From: Thermoanaerobaculales bacterium
GTDB taxonomy: Bacteria; Acidobacteriota; Thermoanaerobaculia; Thermoanaerobaculales; Sulfomarinibacteraceae
Assembly: GCA_025456385.1 (NCBI GenBank)
Contig: JALOKS010000002.1
Span: 1-35,681 of the forward strand
DNA length: 35,681 nt
Direction: 5' to 3'
In this document: positions 1 through 9,431 of the stretch, one piece after another
Position numbering within the stretch: position 1 is the stretch's first letter
Layout of the letters: the number at the start of each line of letters is the position of its first letter
Made by a program: the position numbers and the translations under genes
Notes under the pieces: model-generated
Seen by the model: the letters and a program-made list of their open reading frames with translations, nothing else
Told to the model about the DNA's origin: nothing
Databases searched by the model: none

Positions 1-1
1 C

Positions 2-1033
2 GCGGGTCACCTCGGCGCACCAGTCGCCGTGGTCGAGGTACCACCGCACGGTGGCGCGCAGGCCCTCCTCGAAGCTGAAGCGGGGCGACCAGCCGAGCTC
101 GGTGCGGATGCGGCCGGCGTCGATGGCGTAGCGCAGGTCGTGGCCCGGGCGGTCGGCCACGAAGCGCACCAGGCGGCGGCTCGTGCCGTCACCGCGGGGC
201 CGCAGCTCGTCGACGAGGTCGCAGATCGCGTGCACGACCCCGAGGTTGCTGCGCTCGGCGCCGCCGCCGACGTTGTAGGTGCGACCGGGAACGCCGGCCC
301 GGACAACCAGCTCGAGGGCCCGGCAGTGGTCCTCGACGTGCAGCCAGTCGCGGACGTTGGCGCCGCTGCCGTACACCGGCAGCGGCCTGCCGGCGAGGGC
401 GTTCGCGACCATCAGCGGGATCAGCTTCTCGGGGTACTGGAAGGGGCCGTAGTTGTTGGAGCAGTTGGAGATAGTGACCGGCAGGCCGTAGGTCCGGTGC
501 CAGGAGCGGGCGAGGTGGTCGGCGGCCGCCTTGGACGCCGAGTAGGGGCTCGAGGGGTCGTACGGGGTGGTCTCGACGAAGCGCCCCTCCGCTCCGAGGG
601 AGCCGAAGACCTCGTCGGTGCTGACGTGGTGGAAGCGGACATCGCTGCGCCCCCGCCAGGCGGCGCGCGCCGCCTCGAGCAGGTTGGCGGTGCCGCGGAC
701 GTTGGTGTCGATGAAGTCGAGGGGGCCGTCGATCGAGCGGTCGACGTGGCTCTCGGCGGCGAGGTGGACGACGGTGTCGATCCCGTGCTCGGCGAACAGC
801 GCCCGCATCCGCTCGGCGTCGCGGATGTCGGCGTGGGCGAATCGGTAGCGGGTGCCGGAGGCCTCGGCGACGCCGCGCAGATTGGCCTCGTGGCCGGCGT
901 AGGTCAGGGCGTCGACGTTGACGAGCCTGAGCTCCGGGTCGGCCGCGAGGATGTGGCGCACGAAGTTGCAGCCGATGAAGCCGGCCCCACCGGTGACCAG
1001 CATGCTGCGCGGGCGGTGCCGCTCGCTGCTCAC
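2..1033 (-). CDS. rfbB: dTDP-glucose 4,6-dehydratase (partial, runs off left edge)
   Basis: Minus-strand translation from GTG at 1033: [52 protein letters not shown]..., with a Rossmann GxxGFIG motif and the dTDP-glucose dehydratase pattern. The start overlaps the rfbC stop (GTGA). Confidence 0.93.
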   Translation of the reverse strand, partial: MSSERHRPRSMLVTGGAGFIGCNFVRHILAADPELRLVNVDALTYAGHEANLRGVAEASGTRYRFAHADIRDAERMRALFAEHGIDTVVHLAAESHVDRSIDGPLDFIDTNVRGTANLLEAARAAWRGRSDVRFHHVSTDEVFGSLGAEGRFVETTPYDPSSPYSASKAAADHLARSWHRTYGLPVTISNCSNNYGPFQYPEKLIPLMVANALAGRPLPVYGSGANVRDWLHVEDHCRALELVVRAGVPGRTYNVGGGAERSNLGVVHAICDLVDELRPRGDGTSRRLVRFVADRPGHDLRYAIDAGRIRTELGWSPRFSFEEGLRATVRWYLDHGDWCAEVTR

Positions 1034-1593
1034 GGCCGGAGCCCCGGCAGGTCCTCGGCTGCGGTCCGCGCGAGCCTGCTCCAGGCGCGATCGCGTGCGG
1101 AGAGGATCGGCTCGAGCCCGTCGAGGGGCCAGGCGATGGCGAGGTCGGGGTCGTCCCACGGCAGCCCCCGCTCGTCCGCGGCGTCATAGTAGTCCGAGCA
1201 CTTGTACTGGAACTCGGCGACCTCGCTGAGCACCAGGAAGCCGTGCGCGAAGCCCGTCGGGGCGTAGAGCTGGAGGCGGTTCGCGTCGGAGAGCTCGGCT
1301 CCCGCCCAGCGTCCGAAGCTCGGGCTGCCGCGGCGGATGTCGACCACCACGTCGAAGACCTGGCCGCGGGTGGCGCGCACGAGCTTCGCCTGCGGCTTCG
1401 CGAGCTGGTAGTGGAGGCCGCGCAGCACCCCGCGCTGCGAACGCGAGTGGTTGTCCTGCACGAAGTCATCCGCGATGCCGAGCTCGGCGAAGCGGCGGCG
1501 GTTGTACGACTCCATGAAGAATCCGCGGTGGTCGGCGTGGACCTCGGGCGCGAGGAGCTTGACGCCCGGCAGCGGCTCGTCAACGACCCGCAC
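1030..1593 (-). CDS. rfbC: dTDP-4-dehydrorhamnose 3,5-epimerase
   Basis: [38 protein letters not shown]...[18 protein letters not shown], the classic RmlC signature (DxRGFF, [18 protein letters not shown]). Confidence 0.96.
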   Translation of the reverse strand: MRVVDEPLPGVKLLAPEVHADHRGFFMESYNRRRFAELGIADDFVQDNHSRSQRGVLRGLHYQLAKPQAKLVRATRGQVFDVVVDIRRGSPSFGRWAGAELSDANRLQLYAPTGFAHGFLVLSEVAEFQYKCSDYYDAADERGLPWDDPDLAIAWPLDGLEPILSARDRAWSRLARTAAEDLPGLRP

Positions 1594-2470
1594 GCCCGCC
1601 CTCCGCGGCCGCGAGGGCCTCGCGCAGGTAGGCCCCGTAGCTCGACGAGCCTGCGGCCTCGACCTCCCGCCGGAAGTCGTCGGTGGAGATCCAGCCCCGG
1701 TTCCAGGCGATCTCCTGCAGGCAGCCGATCTTGAGCCCCTGGCGTTCCTCGATGGCCTCGATGAAGCTGGAGGCCTCGATGAGGCTGCGGTGGGTGCCGG
1801 CGTCGAGCCAGGCGAAGCCGCGGTCGAGCACGGTCACCTGGAGCCGCCCCTGCTCGAGGTAGCGGCGGTTGAGGTCGGTGATCTCGAGCTCGCCGCGGAG
1901 GCTCGGCCGCAGATCGGCCGCGAGCTCGCAGACGTCCCCGCCGTAGAAGTAGAGCCCCGGCACCGCGAACGGGCTCTTGGGCCGCGCCGGTTTCTCCTCG
2001 ATGGAGAGCGCGCGACCGTGGCCGTCGAACTCGACGACGCCGTAGCGCTCCGGGTCGCGCACCCGGTAGCCGAAGATGCGGGCGCCGTCCTCGAGGGTCG
2101 CGCAGCCCTCGAGCATCGCCGTCAGGCCGGGGCCGTGGAGGATGTTGTCTCCGAGCACCAGGCAGGCGGGCCCGCCTGCCAGGAACTCGCGGCCGAGGAC
2201 GAAGGCCTGGGCGAGGCCCTCGGGCCGCGGCTGCTCGCAGTAGGCGAAGCGCATGCCGAGTCGGCCGCCGTCTCCGAAGAGCCCGCGGTAGGCGGGCAGG
2301 TCGCGGGGCGTGGAGATGATGAGCACCTCGCGGATGCCGGCGTGCATCAGGAGGCTCAGGGGGTAGTAGACCATGGGCTTGTCGTAGACCGGCAGCAGCT
2401 GCTTGCTGACGACCAGAGTCACGGGGTGGAGGCGGGTGCCCGAGCCGCCCGCGAGGACGATGCCCTTCAT
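1580..2470 (-). CDS. rfbA: glucose-1-phosphate thymidylyltransferase
   Basis: [58 protein letters not shown], RmlA signature [30 protein letters not shown]. Confidence 0.97.
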   Translation of the reverse strand: MKGIVLAGGSGTRLHPVTLVVSKQLLPVYDKPMVYYPLSLLMHAGIREVLIISTPRDLPAYRGLFGDGGRLGMRFAYCEQPRPEGLAQAFVLGREFLAGGPACLVLGDNILHGPGLTAMLEGCATLEDGARIFGYRVRDPERYGVVEFDGHGRALSIEEKPARPKSPFAVPGLYFYGGDVCELAADLRPSLRGELEITDLNRRYLEQGRLQVTVLDRGFAWLDAGTHRSLIEASSFIEAIEERQGLKIGCLQEIAWNRGWISTDDFRREVEAAGSSSYGAYLREALAAAEGGRAGR

Positions 2471-2583
2471 GGTCCGACCCTCATCGCGGGCACGATATCA
2501 CAGGGGTGGCGGCGGCCTCCGGCGCGGAGGCCGAGCAGGGAACACGGCGGCGGAAGCGCGCGTACATAGCGGTGGAGGCTGCG

Positions 2584-2784
2584 ATGTGGACCTTCATCCT
2601 GTGGCTGATCCTGCTGGTGGTGTGCTGGCCGCTGGCGCTGCTCGCGCTGGTGCTCTACCCCGTGGTGTGGCTGCTCATGCTGCCGCTCCGCCTCATCGGC
2701 ATCACGGTCGACGCCGTCTTCAAGCTGCTGCACGCGGTGCTGACCCTGCCGGCGCGGGTGCTGCGCGGTCCCGCCAGCGCCTGA
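2584..2784 (+). CDS. small hydrophobic membrane protein, unknown function
   Basis: MWTFILWLILLVVCWPLALLALVLYPVVWLLMLPLRLIGITVDAVFKLLHAVLTLPARVLRG, strongly hydrophobic. The longer ORF begins at 2506 but ATG 2584 is the more likely start. Confidence 0.6.
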   Translation: MWTFILWLILLVVCWPLALLALVLYPVVWLLMLPLRLIGITVDAVFKLLHAVLTLPARVLRGPASA

Positions 2785-2805
2785 GGCGGCGGTCTCGCCG
2801 GCCGC

Positions 2806-3171
2806 TCAGCTGTCGAGCATGAGGCGGGCGAGCGCGCGCAGCTCCGTCTCCGGGGCCTCGGCGTAGGCAGGCATCGCGATCGGGTACTGCTCGTCGAGGT
2901 ACTTCAGCCGCGGGTTGGACTCCACGAAGCTGCGCGGGTCCCGGAGGTAGGCGACGAGTCCGTCCTCGTCCCAACGCTCGTGGAGGCCGGCGAGCGCCGG
3001 GCCCGACTTCTGCCCCTCGCGCGCAGGCCCGTGGCACTTCGCACAGCCCATGCCGAGGTAGATCGCCTCGGCGCTGCCGGGCTCGGGGCCGCTCGCGCCG
3101 CAGGCGACGAGGGCGAGCGCGGCGACGGCGGCGAACCAGAACGACGCGGACACCGAACGGCTGGCGGTCAT
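2806..3171 (-). CDS. c-type cytochrome, single haem, lipoprotein-like signal
   Basis: ORF with N-terminal hydrophobic segment ending LVACGAS and a single CxxCH (GMGCAKCHGPAREGQKSGPALAGLHERW). Confidence 0.85.
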   Translation of the reverse strand: MTASRSVSASFWFAAVAALALVACGASGPEPGSAEAIYLGMGCAKCHGPAREGQKSGPALAGLHERWDEDGLVAYLRDPRSFVESNPRLKYLDEQYPIAMPAYAEAPETELRALARLMLDS

Positions 3172-3198
3172 GGGCCCTCCTTTCGGACGCGGCGGAGC

Positions 3199-3534
3199 TC
3201 AGTCCCCGACCAGGTGGTCGACCTTGGCGGAGCAGATGAAGTCGTTGATCGAGATCCCGCCGACGCTGTGGGTGCTGTACCGCACCGTGCAGGTGTTGAA
3301 GCCGACGACCAACTGCGGGTGGTGGTCTTCGCGGTGCGAGATCCAGGCGACCGCGTTGACGAAGGCCATGGCCTTGAAGTGGTCATCGAAGGCAAAGGTC
3401 TTGACGAGCTCGCCGCCGTCGATCTCCCAGCCCTCGGCGTGGCCGAGCATGTGCTCGAGGTCGTGGCCGGCGAGCGGCGGGGTGCCCGCGGGCAGCGGGC
3501 GGCAGGCCATCATCAGCAGCTCGTTGTCACACAT
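3199..3534 (-). CDS. phhB: 4a-hydroxytetrahydrobiopterin dehydratase (pterin-4a-carbinolamine dehydratase)
   Basis: MCDNELLMMACRPLPAGTPPLAGHDLEHMLGHAEGWEIDGGELVKTFAFDDHFKAMAFVNAVAWISHREDHHPQ..., PCD family pattern with HHP motif. The ORF extends to 3552; the MCDNELL start is preferred. Confidence 0.88.
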   Translation of the reverse strand: MCDNELLMMACRPLPAGTPPLAGHDLEHMLGHAEGWEIDGGELVKTFAFDDHFKAMAFVNAVAWISHREDHHPQLVVGFNTCTVRYSTHSVGGISINDFICSAKVDHLVGD

Positions 3535-3581
3535 CGGACCCTCCACGCGCATGATAGTTGATCCTGCTTGCGATCGGCAGA

Positions 3582-3601
3582 TTTTTAGGTTAGCCTAAAA
3601 A
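3582..3601. promoter_or_regulatory. DtxR/MntR-family operator (TTTTTAGGTTAGCCTAAAAA)
   Basis: Two perfect 8-bp arms TTTTTAGG/CCTAAAAA around TTAG. The core TTAGGTTAGCCTAA matches known DtxR/IdeR boxes. It lies 4 nt upstream of the DtxR-family ORF and between divergent genes. Confidence 0.85.
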
Positions 3602-3605
3602 TCGC

Positions 3606-4298
3606 ATGCGAGCCGACACCGCGCCGGAGGCCGGGCTGCGAGCGGAGCTCAGCGAGGCCCAGGAGGACTACCTCAAGCAGATCTTCCTGCTCGGCGAGGG
3701 CGAGGCCCGGGTCAGCACGCAGACGCTGGCCGAGCGGCTCCAGGTCCGGCCGGCCTCGGTGAGCGGCATGATCACCCGCCTGTCCGAGCTCGGGCTCGTC
3801 GAGCACACCCCCTACCGCGGCTCCGTGCTGACCGCGGCGGGCCGCCGGGTCGCGCTCGAGATGCTGCGCCACCACCGCCTCCTCGAGGCCTTCCTGGTGC
3901 GCGAGCTCGGCTACCACTGGGACGAGGTCCACGACGAGGCGGAGCGCCTCGAGCACGTGATTTCGGAGCGCTTCGAGGCGCGCATCGCCGAGGCCCTCGG
4001 GCACCCGACCCACGACCCGCATGGCGACCCCATTCCCTGCCGCGACCTGCGGATGCCGAACGGCGTGCGCACCGCCCCGCCCGACGCCTTCTCGGCCGGG
4101 GCGCGCGCGACCCTGCTGCGGGTCGGCGCGCAGGACCCCGCGAGCCTCGCCGCCCTCGAGCGCTTGGGGCTCACTCCGGGCGCCGTCGTGGTCGTGCTCG
4201 GGCCGGATGCGGACCCGGTCCGGCTCGAGGTCGGCGGCGAAGCGGTCGAGGTCCCGGTCGACCTCGCGCACACGCTGTGCTTGGAGGGTCCGGGCTGA
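3606..4298 (+). CDS. DtxR/MntR-family metal-dependent transcriptional regulator with C-terminal FeoA/SH3-like domain
   Basis: [106 protein letters not shown], followed by an SH3-like tail. Confidence 0.95.
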   Translation: MRADTAPEAGLRAELSEAQEDYLKQIFLLGEGEARVSTQTLAERLQVRPASVSGMITRLSELGLVEHTPYRGSVLTAAGRRVALEMLRHHRLLEAFLVRELGYHWDEVHDEAERLEHVISERFEARIAEALGHPTHDPHGDPIPCRDLRMPNGVRTAPPDAFSAGARATLLRVGAQDPASLAALERLGLTPGAVVVVLGPDADPVRLEVGGEAVEVPVDLAHTLCLEGPG

Positions 4299-5248
4299 TG
4301 GGCCGCCTGCGCGGCATGGGCGCCGCGGCGATCGGGCTCGCGCTCGCCGCCGGCTGCGGCGGGGGCGGCAGCCCGCCGCCGCCGGGGCCGTCCCGACCGC
4401 GGGTGGTGGCGACCACGACCATCGTCGGCGACCTGGTGGGACGCGTCGGAGGTCCGGAGGTCGAGCTCGAGGTGCTGATGGGCCCGGGCATCGATCCCCA
4501 CCTCTACAAGGCCTCGGCTGGCGACGTCCGCCGGCTGAGCTCGGCGCACCTCGTCGTGGCCAACGGACTGCACCTCGAGGGCAAGCTCGGCGAGGTGCTG
4601 GCGGGCATCGGCGAGCGCGGCGTCGGCACCCTCGCGGTCGGCGAGTGCCTGCCCGCAGACGGCCTGATCCCCCTCGAAGGATTCGCGAGCCTGCACGATC
4701 CGCACGTGTGGTTCGACGTCGGGCTGTGGTCCGCGGCCGTGCCCTGCGTCGCCGAGGCCCTGAGCGAGCTCGCGCCGGCGCACGCCGGCACCTACCGGTC
4801 GCGCGCCGCCGCCGCCGCCGCCGAGCTCGCCGCCCTCGACCTCTGGGTGAAGGAGCGCACGCGGCTCCTCCCCCCCGAGCGGCGCGTGCTGGTGACGGCG
4901 CACGATGCCTTCGCCTACTTCGGCCGCGCCTACGGCTTCGAGGTCCGCGGCCTGCTCGGGGTGAGCACCGCCGCCGAGGCGGGCGCCGCCGACGTGCAGC
5001 GGCTCGCCGACTTCATCGTCGCGCGGCGGGTGCCGGCGGTCTTCCTCGAGACCTCGGTGGCGCCGCGCTTCGTCGGCGCCCTGCGCGAGGCGGTCGCCGC
5101 CCGCGGCTTCGGGGTGGCGATCGGCGGCAGCCTCTACTCGGACTCCCTCGGCGATCCGGGCGGCGAGGCCGGGACCTACGCCGGCACCGTGCGCGCCAAC
5201 GTCGAGACCATCGTCAACGCGCTGCGCGACGGAGAAGGGGGCGGGTGA
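4298..5248 (+). CDS. metal ABC transporter substrate-binding lipoprotein (TroA/ZnuA family)
   Basis: [24 protein letters not shown] lipobox; [37 protein letters not shown] and DPHVWFDV motifs. Overlaps the upstream stop (TGATG). Confidence 0.95.
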   Translation: MGRLRGMGAAAIGLALAAGCGGGGSPPPPGPSRPRVVATTTIVGDLVGRVGGPEVELEVLMGPGIDPHLYKASAGDVRRLSSAHLVVANGLHLEGKLGEVLAGIGERGVGTLAVGECLPADGLIPLEGFASLHDPHVWFDVGLWSAAVPCVAEALSELAPAHAGTYRSRAAAAAAELAALDLWVKERTRLLPPERRVLVTAHDAFAYFGRAYGFEVRGLLGVSTAAEAGAADVQRLADFIVARRVPAVFLETSVAPRFVGALREAVAARGFGVAIGGSLYSDSLGDPGGEAGTYAGTVRANVETIVNALRDGEGGG

Positions 5249-6009
5249 TGGTCGAGGAGGCCCGGGCTTGGGCGCTGGAGGTCGAGGACCTGACCGTCGC
5301 CTATGGCGACCGGCCGGTGCTGTGGGACATCGACCTCCAGGTCCCGAGCGGGGTCAAGCTGGGAATCGTCGGTCCCAACGGCGCGGGCAAGAGCACCCTG
5401 GTCAAGGCAGCCATGGGCCTGATCCCGACCGTGGCCGGCGAGGTACGGCTCTTCGGCCGCCCCCGCGCCGCGGCGCACGGCGTCATCGCCTACGTTCCGC
5501 AGCGGGCGACGCTGGCCTGGGACTTTCCGACCGACGTCCTCGACGTGGTGACGATGGGCACCTACGGTCGCCTGGGCTGGGTGCGGCGCGCGGGCCCGTC
5601 CGAGCGCCGGCAGGCCGAGGAGGCGATCGCACAGGTCGGGATGAGCGGCTTCGCGCGGCGCCCGATCGCCGAGCTCTCGGGCGGCCAGCAGCAGCGGGTC
5701 CTGCTCGCCCGGGCCCTGGTCCAGGATGCCCCGATCAACATCCTCGACGAGCCCTTCCAGGGGGTCGACGCGCCCACCGAGCGCGCGATCGCCGAGGTCC
5801 TCGACGCCCTCGCGCGCGCCGGGAAGACGATCATCGTCGTCCACCATGACCTGCAGACGGTGCCCGAGTACTTCGACTCGGTGCTGCTGCTCAACGTGCG
5901 GGTCATCGCCGCCGGGCCGGTGGCCGAGGTCTTCACCGAGGACAATCTCAGGCTGACCTTCGGCGGTCGGGTCGGGGTGCTCGCCGCGAGGGCGGCGGTC
6001 GAGGGCTGA
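5248..6009 (+). CDS. metal ABC transporter ATP-binding protein (TroB/ZnuC family)
   Basis: [28 protein letters not shown]...[10 protein letters not shown] (Walker A), [15 protein letters not shown] (signature), [11 protein letters not shown] (Walker B), HHDL switch. Confidence 0.97.
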   Translation: MVEEARAWALEVEDLTVAYGDRPVLWDIDLQVPSGVKLGIVGPNGAGKSTLVKAAMGLIPTVAGEVRLFGRPRAAAHGVIAYVPQRATLAWDFPTDVLDVVTMGTYGRLGWVRRAGPSERRQAEEAIAQVGMSGFARRPIAELSGGQQQRVLLARALVQDAPINILDEPFQGVDAPTERAIAEVLDALARAGKTIIVVHHDLQTVPEYFDSVLLLNVRVIAAGPVAEVFTEDNLRLTFGGRVGVLAARAAVEG

Positions 6010-7130
6010 TGGACCTCCTGGACGACTACACCCTGCGCCTGGTGGCGGCCGGCTCGGCGGTGCTCGGCGCCACCAGCGGCGTGCTCGGCTCCTTCGCCTA
6101 CCTGCGGCGCCAGAGCCTGCTCGGCGACGCGGTGAGCCACGCCGCGCTGCCGGGGATCGCGCTCGCGTTCCTGCTGACCGGGAGCAAGCTGCCGCTCGTG
6201 ATCATGATCGGCGCGGCGGTCGCGGGCTGGCTGGCGACGCTCGCCATGCGGCTCGTGGTCGCGCGCTCCCGGGTCCCCTTCGACAGCGCCCTCGGCATGT
6301 TCCTGGCCGGCTTCTTCGGCCTCGGCATGGTGCTCCTGAGCATCCTCCAGAAGCGGCCGAGCGCCGCCCAGGCGGGCCTCGAGTCCTACCTCTTCGGGCA
6401 GGCCGCGTCGCTGCTGCGGCGGGACGTGGTGACCATGGCCGTGCTCGCCGCGGTCGCCGTCGCGGCCCTCGTCGTGCTGTGGAAGGAGTTCAAGGTCCTG
6501 AGCTTCGACGCCGACTTCGCGGCCAGCCTCGGGCTGCCGGTGCGTCGACTCGACGGACTCCTGACCCTGCTCCTGGTGGTGGCGATCGTCATCGGCCTGC
6601 AGACGGTGGGCGTGGTCCTGATGAGCGCCATGATCGTCGCCCCGGCGGCAGCGGCCCGGCAGTGGAGCCGGCGGCTGACGCCGATGGTGGCGACCGCGGC
6701 GGCGATCGGGGTCCTCGCCGGCGTCGCGGGCTCCCTCGCGAGCTCGCTGACGCCGCGCCTCCCGACCGGTCCGACCATCGTCCTGATCCTGAGCGCGACC
6801 GTCGCGCTGTCCCTCGCCGTGGCGCCGGGCCGCGGCCTGGTGTGGCGCGCCCTCCGGCTCGGTCGCCTGCGGCGTGCCCCCGAGCAGGAGCCGGTGCTGA
6901 TGCACCTCTACGCGCTGTCCCTGCAGCACCGCGAGGATCCGGAGCACGGCCACCGCGAGGCCGTGCTGCGCACGATGAGCCCGCCCGGGGCCGACGTCCG
7001 CGGCGCCCTCGAGCGCCTCGTCCAGCAGGGCCTGGCGCGCCGCACCGAGCCCGGCCTGTGGGCGCCGACCGCGGTCGGCCGCCGCGAGGCGGAGCGGGTG
7101 CTCGAGCGCGAGTCCGAGGAACGGCGATGA
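6009..7130 (+). CDS. metal ABC transporter permease (TroC/ZnuB family) with C-terminal winged-helix-like extension
   Basis: [55 protein letters not shown] (ABC-3 family), followed after the last TM by about 90 aa ending VRGALERLVQQGLARRTEPGLWAPTAVGRREAERVLERE. Confidence 0.94.
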   Translation: MDLLDDYTLRLVAAGSAVLGATSGVLGSFAYLRRQSLLGDAVSHAALPGIALAFLLTGSKLPLVIMIGAAVAGWLATLAMRLVVARSRVPFDSALGMFLAGFFGLGMVLLSILQKRPSAAQAGLESYLFGQAASLLRRDVVTMAVLAAVAVAALVVLWKEFKVLSFDADFAASLGLPVRRLDGLLTLLLVVAIVIGLQTVGVVLMSAMIVAPAAAARQWSRRLTPMVATAAAIGVLAGVAGSLASSLTPRLPTGPTIVLILSATVALSLAVAPGRGLVWRALRLGRLRRAPEQEPVLMHLYALSLQHREDPEHGHREAVLRTMSPPGADVRGALERLVQQGLARRTEPGLWAPTAVGRREAERVLERESEERR

Positions 7131-8236
7131 GCCCGGGCCTCGAGATCGTGCTCATCGCGGTCACGACCGCGGTCGCGGCCGCGCTGCCCGGCAGCTACCT
7201 TGTGCTGCGGCGCAGCGCGATGGTCTCCGACGCGATCTCCCACGCCATCCTGCCGGGCATCGTGCTCGCGTTCTTCCTGACCCGCGACCTCAACTCGCCG
7301 TTCCTGCTCGTCGCAGCGGCGGCGAGCGGGGTGCTGGCGGTGGTGCTGATCGAGGCCCTCCGCCGCTCCCACCTCGTGCCCGAGGACGCCGCGATCGGCC
7401 TCGTCTTTCCGGCGCTGTTCTCGATCGGCGTCATCCTGATCTCGCGCTACGCCGCCAACGTCCACCTCGACACCGACTCGGTCCTCCTCGGCGAGCTCGC
7501 CTTCGCGCCCTTCGACCGCCTGCTCGTTCGCGGGCACGACCTCGGTCCGCGGGCGCTGTGGACCATGGGGGTGATCCTCGCTCTCAACCTGGCGGCGATC
7601 GCGGTCGCCTGGAAGGAGCTCAAGCTGGCGACCGTCGACCCGAGCCTCGCGGCGCTGCTCGGCTTTCCTCCCGCCGCCCTCCACTACGGGCTGATGGCGA
7701 TGGTGTCGATCACCGCCGTCGGGGCCTTCGATGCCGTGGGCTCGATCCTGGTGGTGGCGTTGATGATCGCACCGCCGGCCACGGCCTACCTGCTGGCGGA
7801 CCGGCTCGCGCCGATGCTCTGGCTCGCCGCCGCGGCGGCGGCGCTGAGCGCCGTGCTCGGTTTCGCCGCCGCCATCCTCGCCGACGTGTCGATCGCCGGG
7901 GCGATGGCGGTGGCGAGCTGTGCGGTCTTCGGCGCCGCCTTCGCCTTCGCGCCGCGGCGGGGCCTGGTGGCGCAGGCGCGGCAGCGCAGCGCGCAGCGCC
8001 TGGAGCTCGCGCTGCGGATGCTCCTCGTCCACCTGCTCCACCACCAGGAGACCGAGATCGAGCGCGAGGAGTGCCGCCTCGCCGGCCTCCACCGCCACCT
8101 GCGCTGGAGCGAGGCCCGCACCCGGCAGGTGATCCGGGAGGCCGAGGAGCGGCGGCTGGTCGCGCGCTCGGGGGAGCTCGTCCTCGCCACCGGCGACGGG
8201 CGCCGGCTCGCCGAGGCGGCGGTCACCGAGGGGTGA
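7127..8236 (+). CDS. metal ABC transporter permease (TroD family) with C-terminal winged-helix-like extension
   Basis: MSPGLEIVLIAVTTAVAAALPGSYLVLRRSAMVSDAISHAILPGIVLAFFLTRDLNSPF (ABC-3 family); cytoplasmic tail HLLHHQETEIEREECRLAGLHRHLRWSEARTRQVIREAEERRLVARSGELVLATGDGRRLAEAA. ATGA overlap with the upstream gene. Confidence 0.94.
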   Translation: MSPGLEIVLIAVTTAVAAALPGSYLVLRRSAMVSDAISHAILPGIVLAFFLTRDLNSPFLLVAAAASGVLAVVLIEALRRSHLVPEDAAIGLVFPALFSIGVILISRYAANVHLDTDSVLLGELAFAPFDRLLVRGHDLGPRALWTMGVILALNLAAIAVAWKELKLATVDPSLAALLGFPPAALHYGLMAMVSITAVGAFDAVGSILVVALMIAPPATAYLLADRLAPMLWLAAAAAALSAVLGFAAAILADVSIAGAMAVASCAVFGAAFAFAPRRGLVAQARQRSAQRLELALRMLLVHLLHHQETEIEREECRLAGLHRHLRWSEARTRQVIREAEERRLVARSGELVLATGDGRRLAEAAVTEG

Positions 8237-8400
8237 GCCGTCCGGCCGCCCATCCGGGATCAAGGAGCAGGCACCAGGGAGCACCCGACCAGCCGCCCCA
8301 CCGGGAACAAGGAGCAGGGATCACGGAGCAAGGCAGAAGAACCGAATAGTCCCTGCCGACCCCTTGACAACCTGAGATCAGAATTTATGTGTTGCTGTTC

Positions 8401-8470
8401 CTTGCTCCTTGCTCCTTGCTCCCTGCTCCCTGCTCCCTGCTCCCTGCTCCCTGCTCCCTGCCCCCTGTTC
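8401..8470. repeat. 7-bp tandem array (CTTGCTC/CCTGCTC, 10 units)
   Basis: Direct reading: 3x CTTGCTC, 5x CCTGCTC, CCTGCCC, CCTGTTC. Reverse-complement units (AGGAGCA/GGGAGCA) occur at about 8270-8335. Confidence 0.95.
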
Positions 8471-8497
8471 GCGGTACAATGGCGCTCCGGAGGGGCC

Positions 8498-8971
8498 ATG
8501 CAGGTCATCGAAGGACACCTCGACGCACAGGGGCTGCGGTTCGCCTTGGTGGTGAGCCGGTTCAACGAGGCCTTGACGAGCCGTCTCGAGGCCGGGGCCC
8601 TCGACTGTCTGCGTCGGCACGGCGCGGACGAGGAGCAGATCACCGTCGTGCGCGTGCCCGGGGCCTGGGAGATTCCGATGGTGGCCGCCAAGCTGGCGAC
8701 GGCCGGGGGCGTCGACGCCGTGATCAGCGTCGGTGCGCTGGTGCGTGGCGGCACGGCCCACTTCGATCTCATCGCGGCCGAGGTGGCCAAGGGCGTGGCG
8801 CAGGCCTCGATGAGCACCGGCGTCCCGATGAGCTTCGGCATCATCACCGCCGACACCCTCGAGCAGGCGGTGGAGCGCGCCGGCACCAAGATGGGGAACA
8901 AGGGCTGGGAAGCGGCGCTGGCGGCCATCGAGATGGCCCGCCTCTCGGAAAGGCTCGAGCGGAGGCGCTAG
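8498..8971 (+). CDS. ribH: 6,7-dimethyl-8-ribityllumazine synthase
   Basis: [63 protein letters not shown]...[24 protein letters not shown]...[30 protein letters not shown]. Confidence 0.96.
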   Translation: MQVIEGHLDAQGLRFALVVSRFNEALTSRLEAGALDCLRRHGADEEQITVVRVPGAWEIPMVAAKLATAGGVDAVISVGALVRGGTAHFDLIAAEVAKGVAQASMSTGVPMSFGIITADTLEQAVERAGTKMGNKGWEAALAAIEMARLSERLERRR

Positions 8972-9017
8972 TGCCGGCGGCCGTCATGCCAGGCCACCGT
9001 CGCGGGGGACCGCGCTA

Positions 9018-9431
9018 GTGGGGACCCGGCGGCGCTCGCGCGAGCTCGCCCTGCAGCTGCTGTACCAGAACGAGCTCACCGACGCCCCGCCGGAGGCGAT
9101 GCAGGAGGGCTTCGACGAGTGGCAGAGCGCCGCCGAAGGGGTTCGCGACTTCGCCGACCGTCTCCTTCGCGGCACTCTCGCGAGGCTCGCCGAGATCGAC
9201 GCCGAGCTCGGCCGGCAGACCACCCACTGGCGCCTCGAGCGGCTGGCGGCGGTCGACCGCAACATCCTGCGCCTCGCCATGTACGAGCTGATGTTCGAGG
9301 AAGGCACACCGCACGCCGTGGTCATCGACGAGGCGATCGAAATCGCCAAGAAGTACGGCGCGAAGGACTCGGGCCGCTTCGTCAACGGGGTGCTCGACGG
9401 CTTCGTCAGGCGGCGATCCCAGACGGGATGA
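9018..9431 (+). CDS. nusB: transcription antitermination factor NusB (GTG start)
   Basis: MGTRRRSRELALQLLYQNE...IDAELGRQTTHWRLERLAAVDRNILRLAMYELMFEEGTPHAVVIDEAIEIAKKYGAKDSGRFVNGVLDGF. Confidence 0.96.
   Translation: MGTRRRSRELALQLLYQNELTDAPPEAMQEGFDEWQSAAEGVRDFADRLLRGTLARLAEIDAELGRQTTHWRLERLAAVDRNILRLAMYELMFEEGTPHAVVIDEAIEIAKKYGAKDSGRFVNGVLDGFVRRRSQTG

Noticed and set aside
29-1189. Long plus-strand ORF (386 aa) opposite rfbB/rfbC
   Set aside because: Antisense shadow ORF of a well-conserved gene in high-GC DNA; low-complexity Ala/Arg/Gly/Val-rich translation with no motif.
8401-8470. CRISPR-like array
   Set aside because: Seven-bp units without spacers; simple tandem repeat, no cas genes.
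8387-8497. N-terminal extension of ribH ([21 protein letters not shown]...)
   Set aside because: Translation of the 7-bp tandem array; the conserved lumazine synthase begins at ATG 8498.
8237-8497. FMN riboswitch upstream of ribH
   Set aside because: No recognisable RFN-element core; the spacer is repeat sequence.
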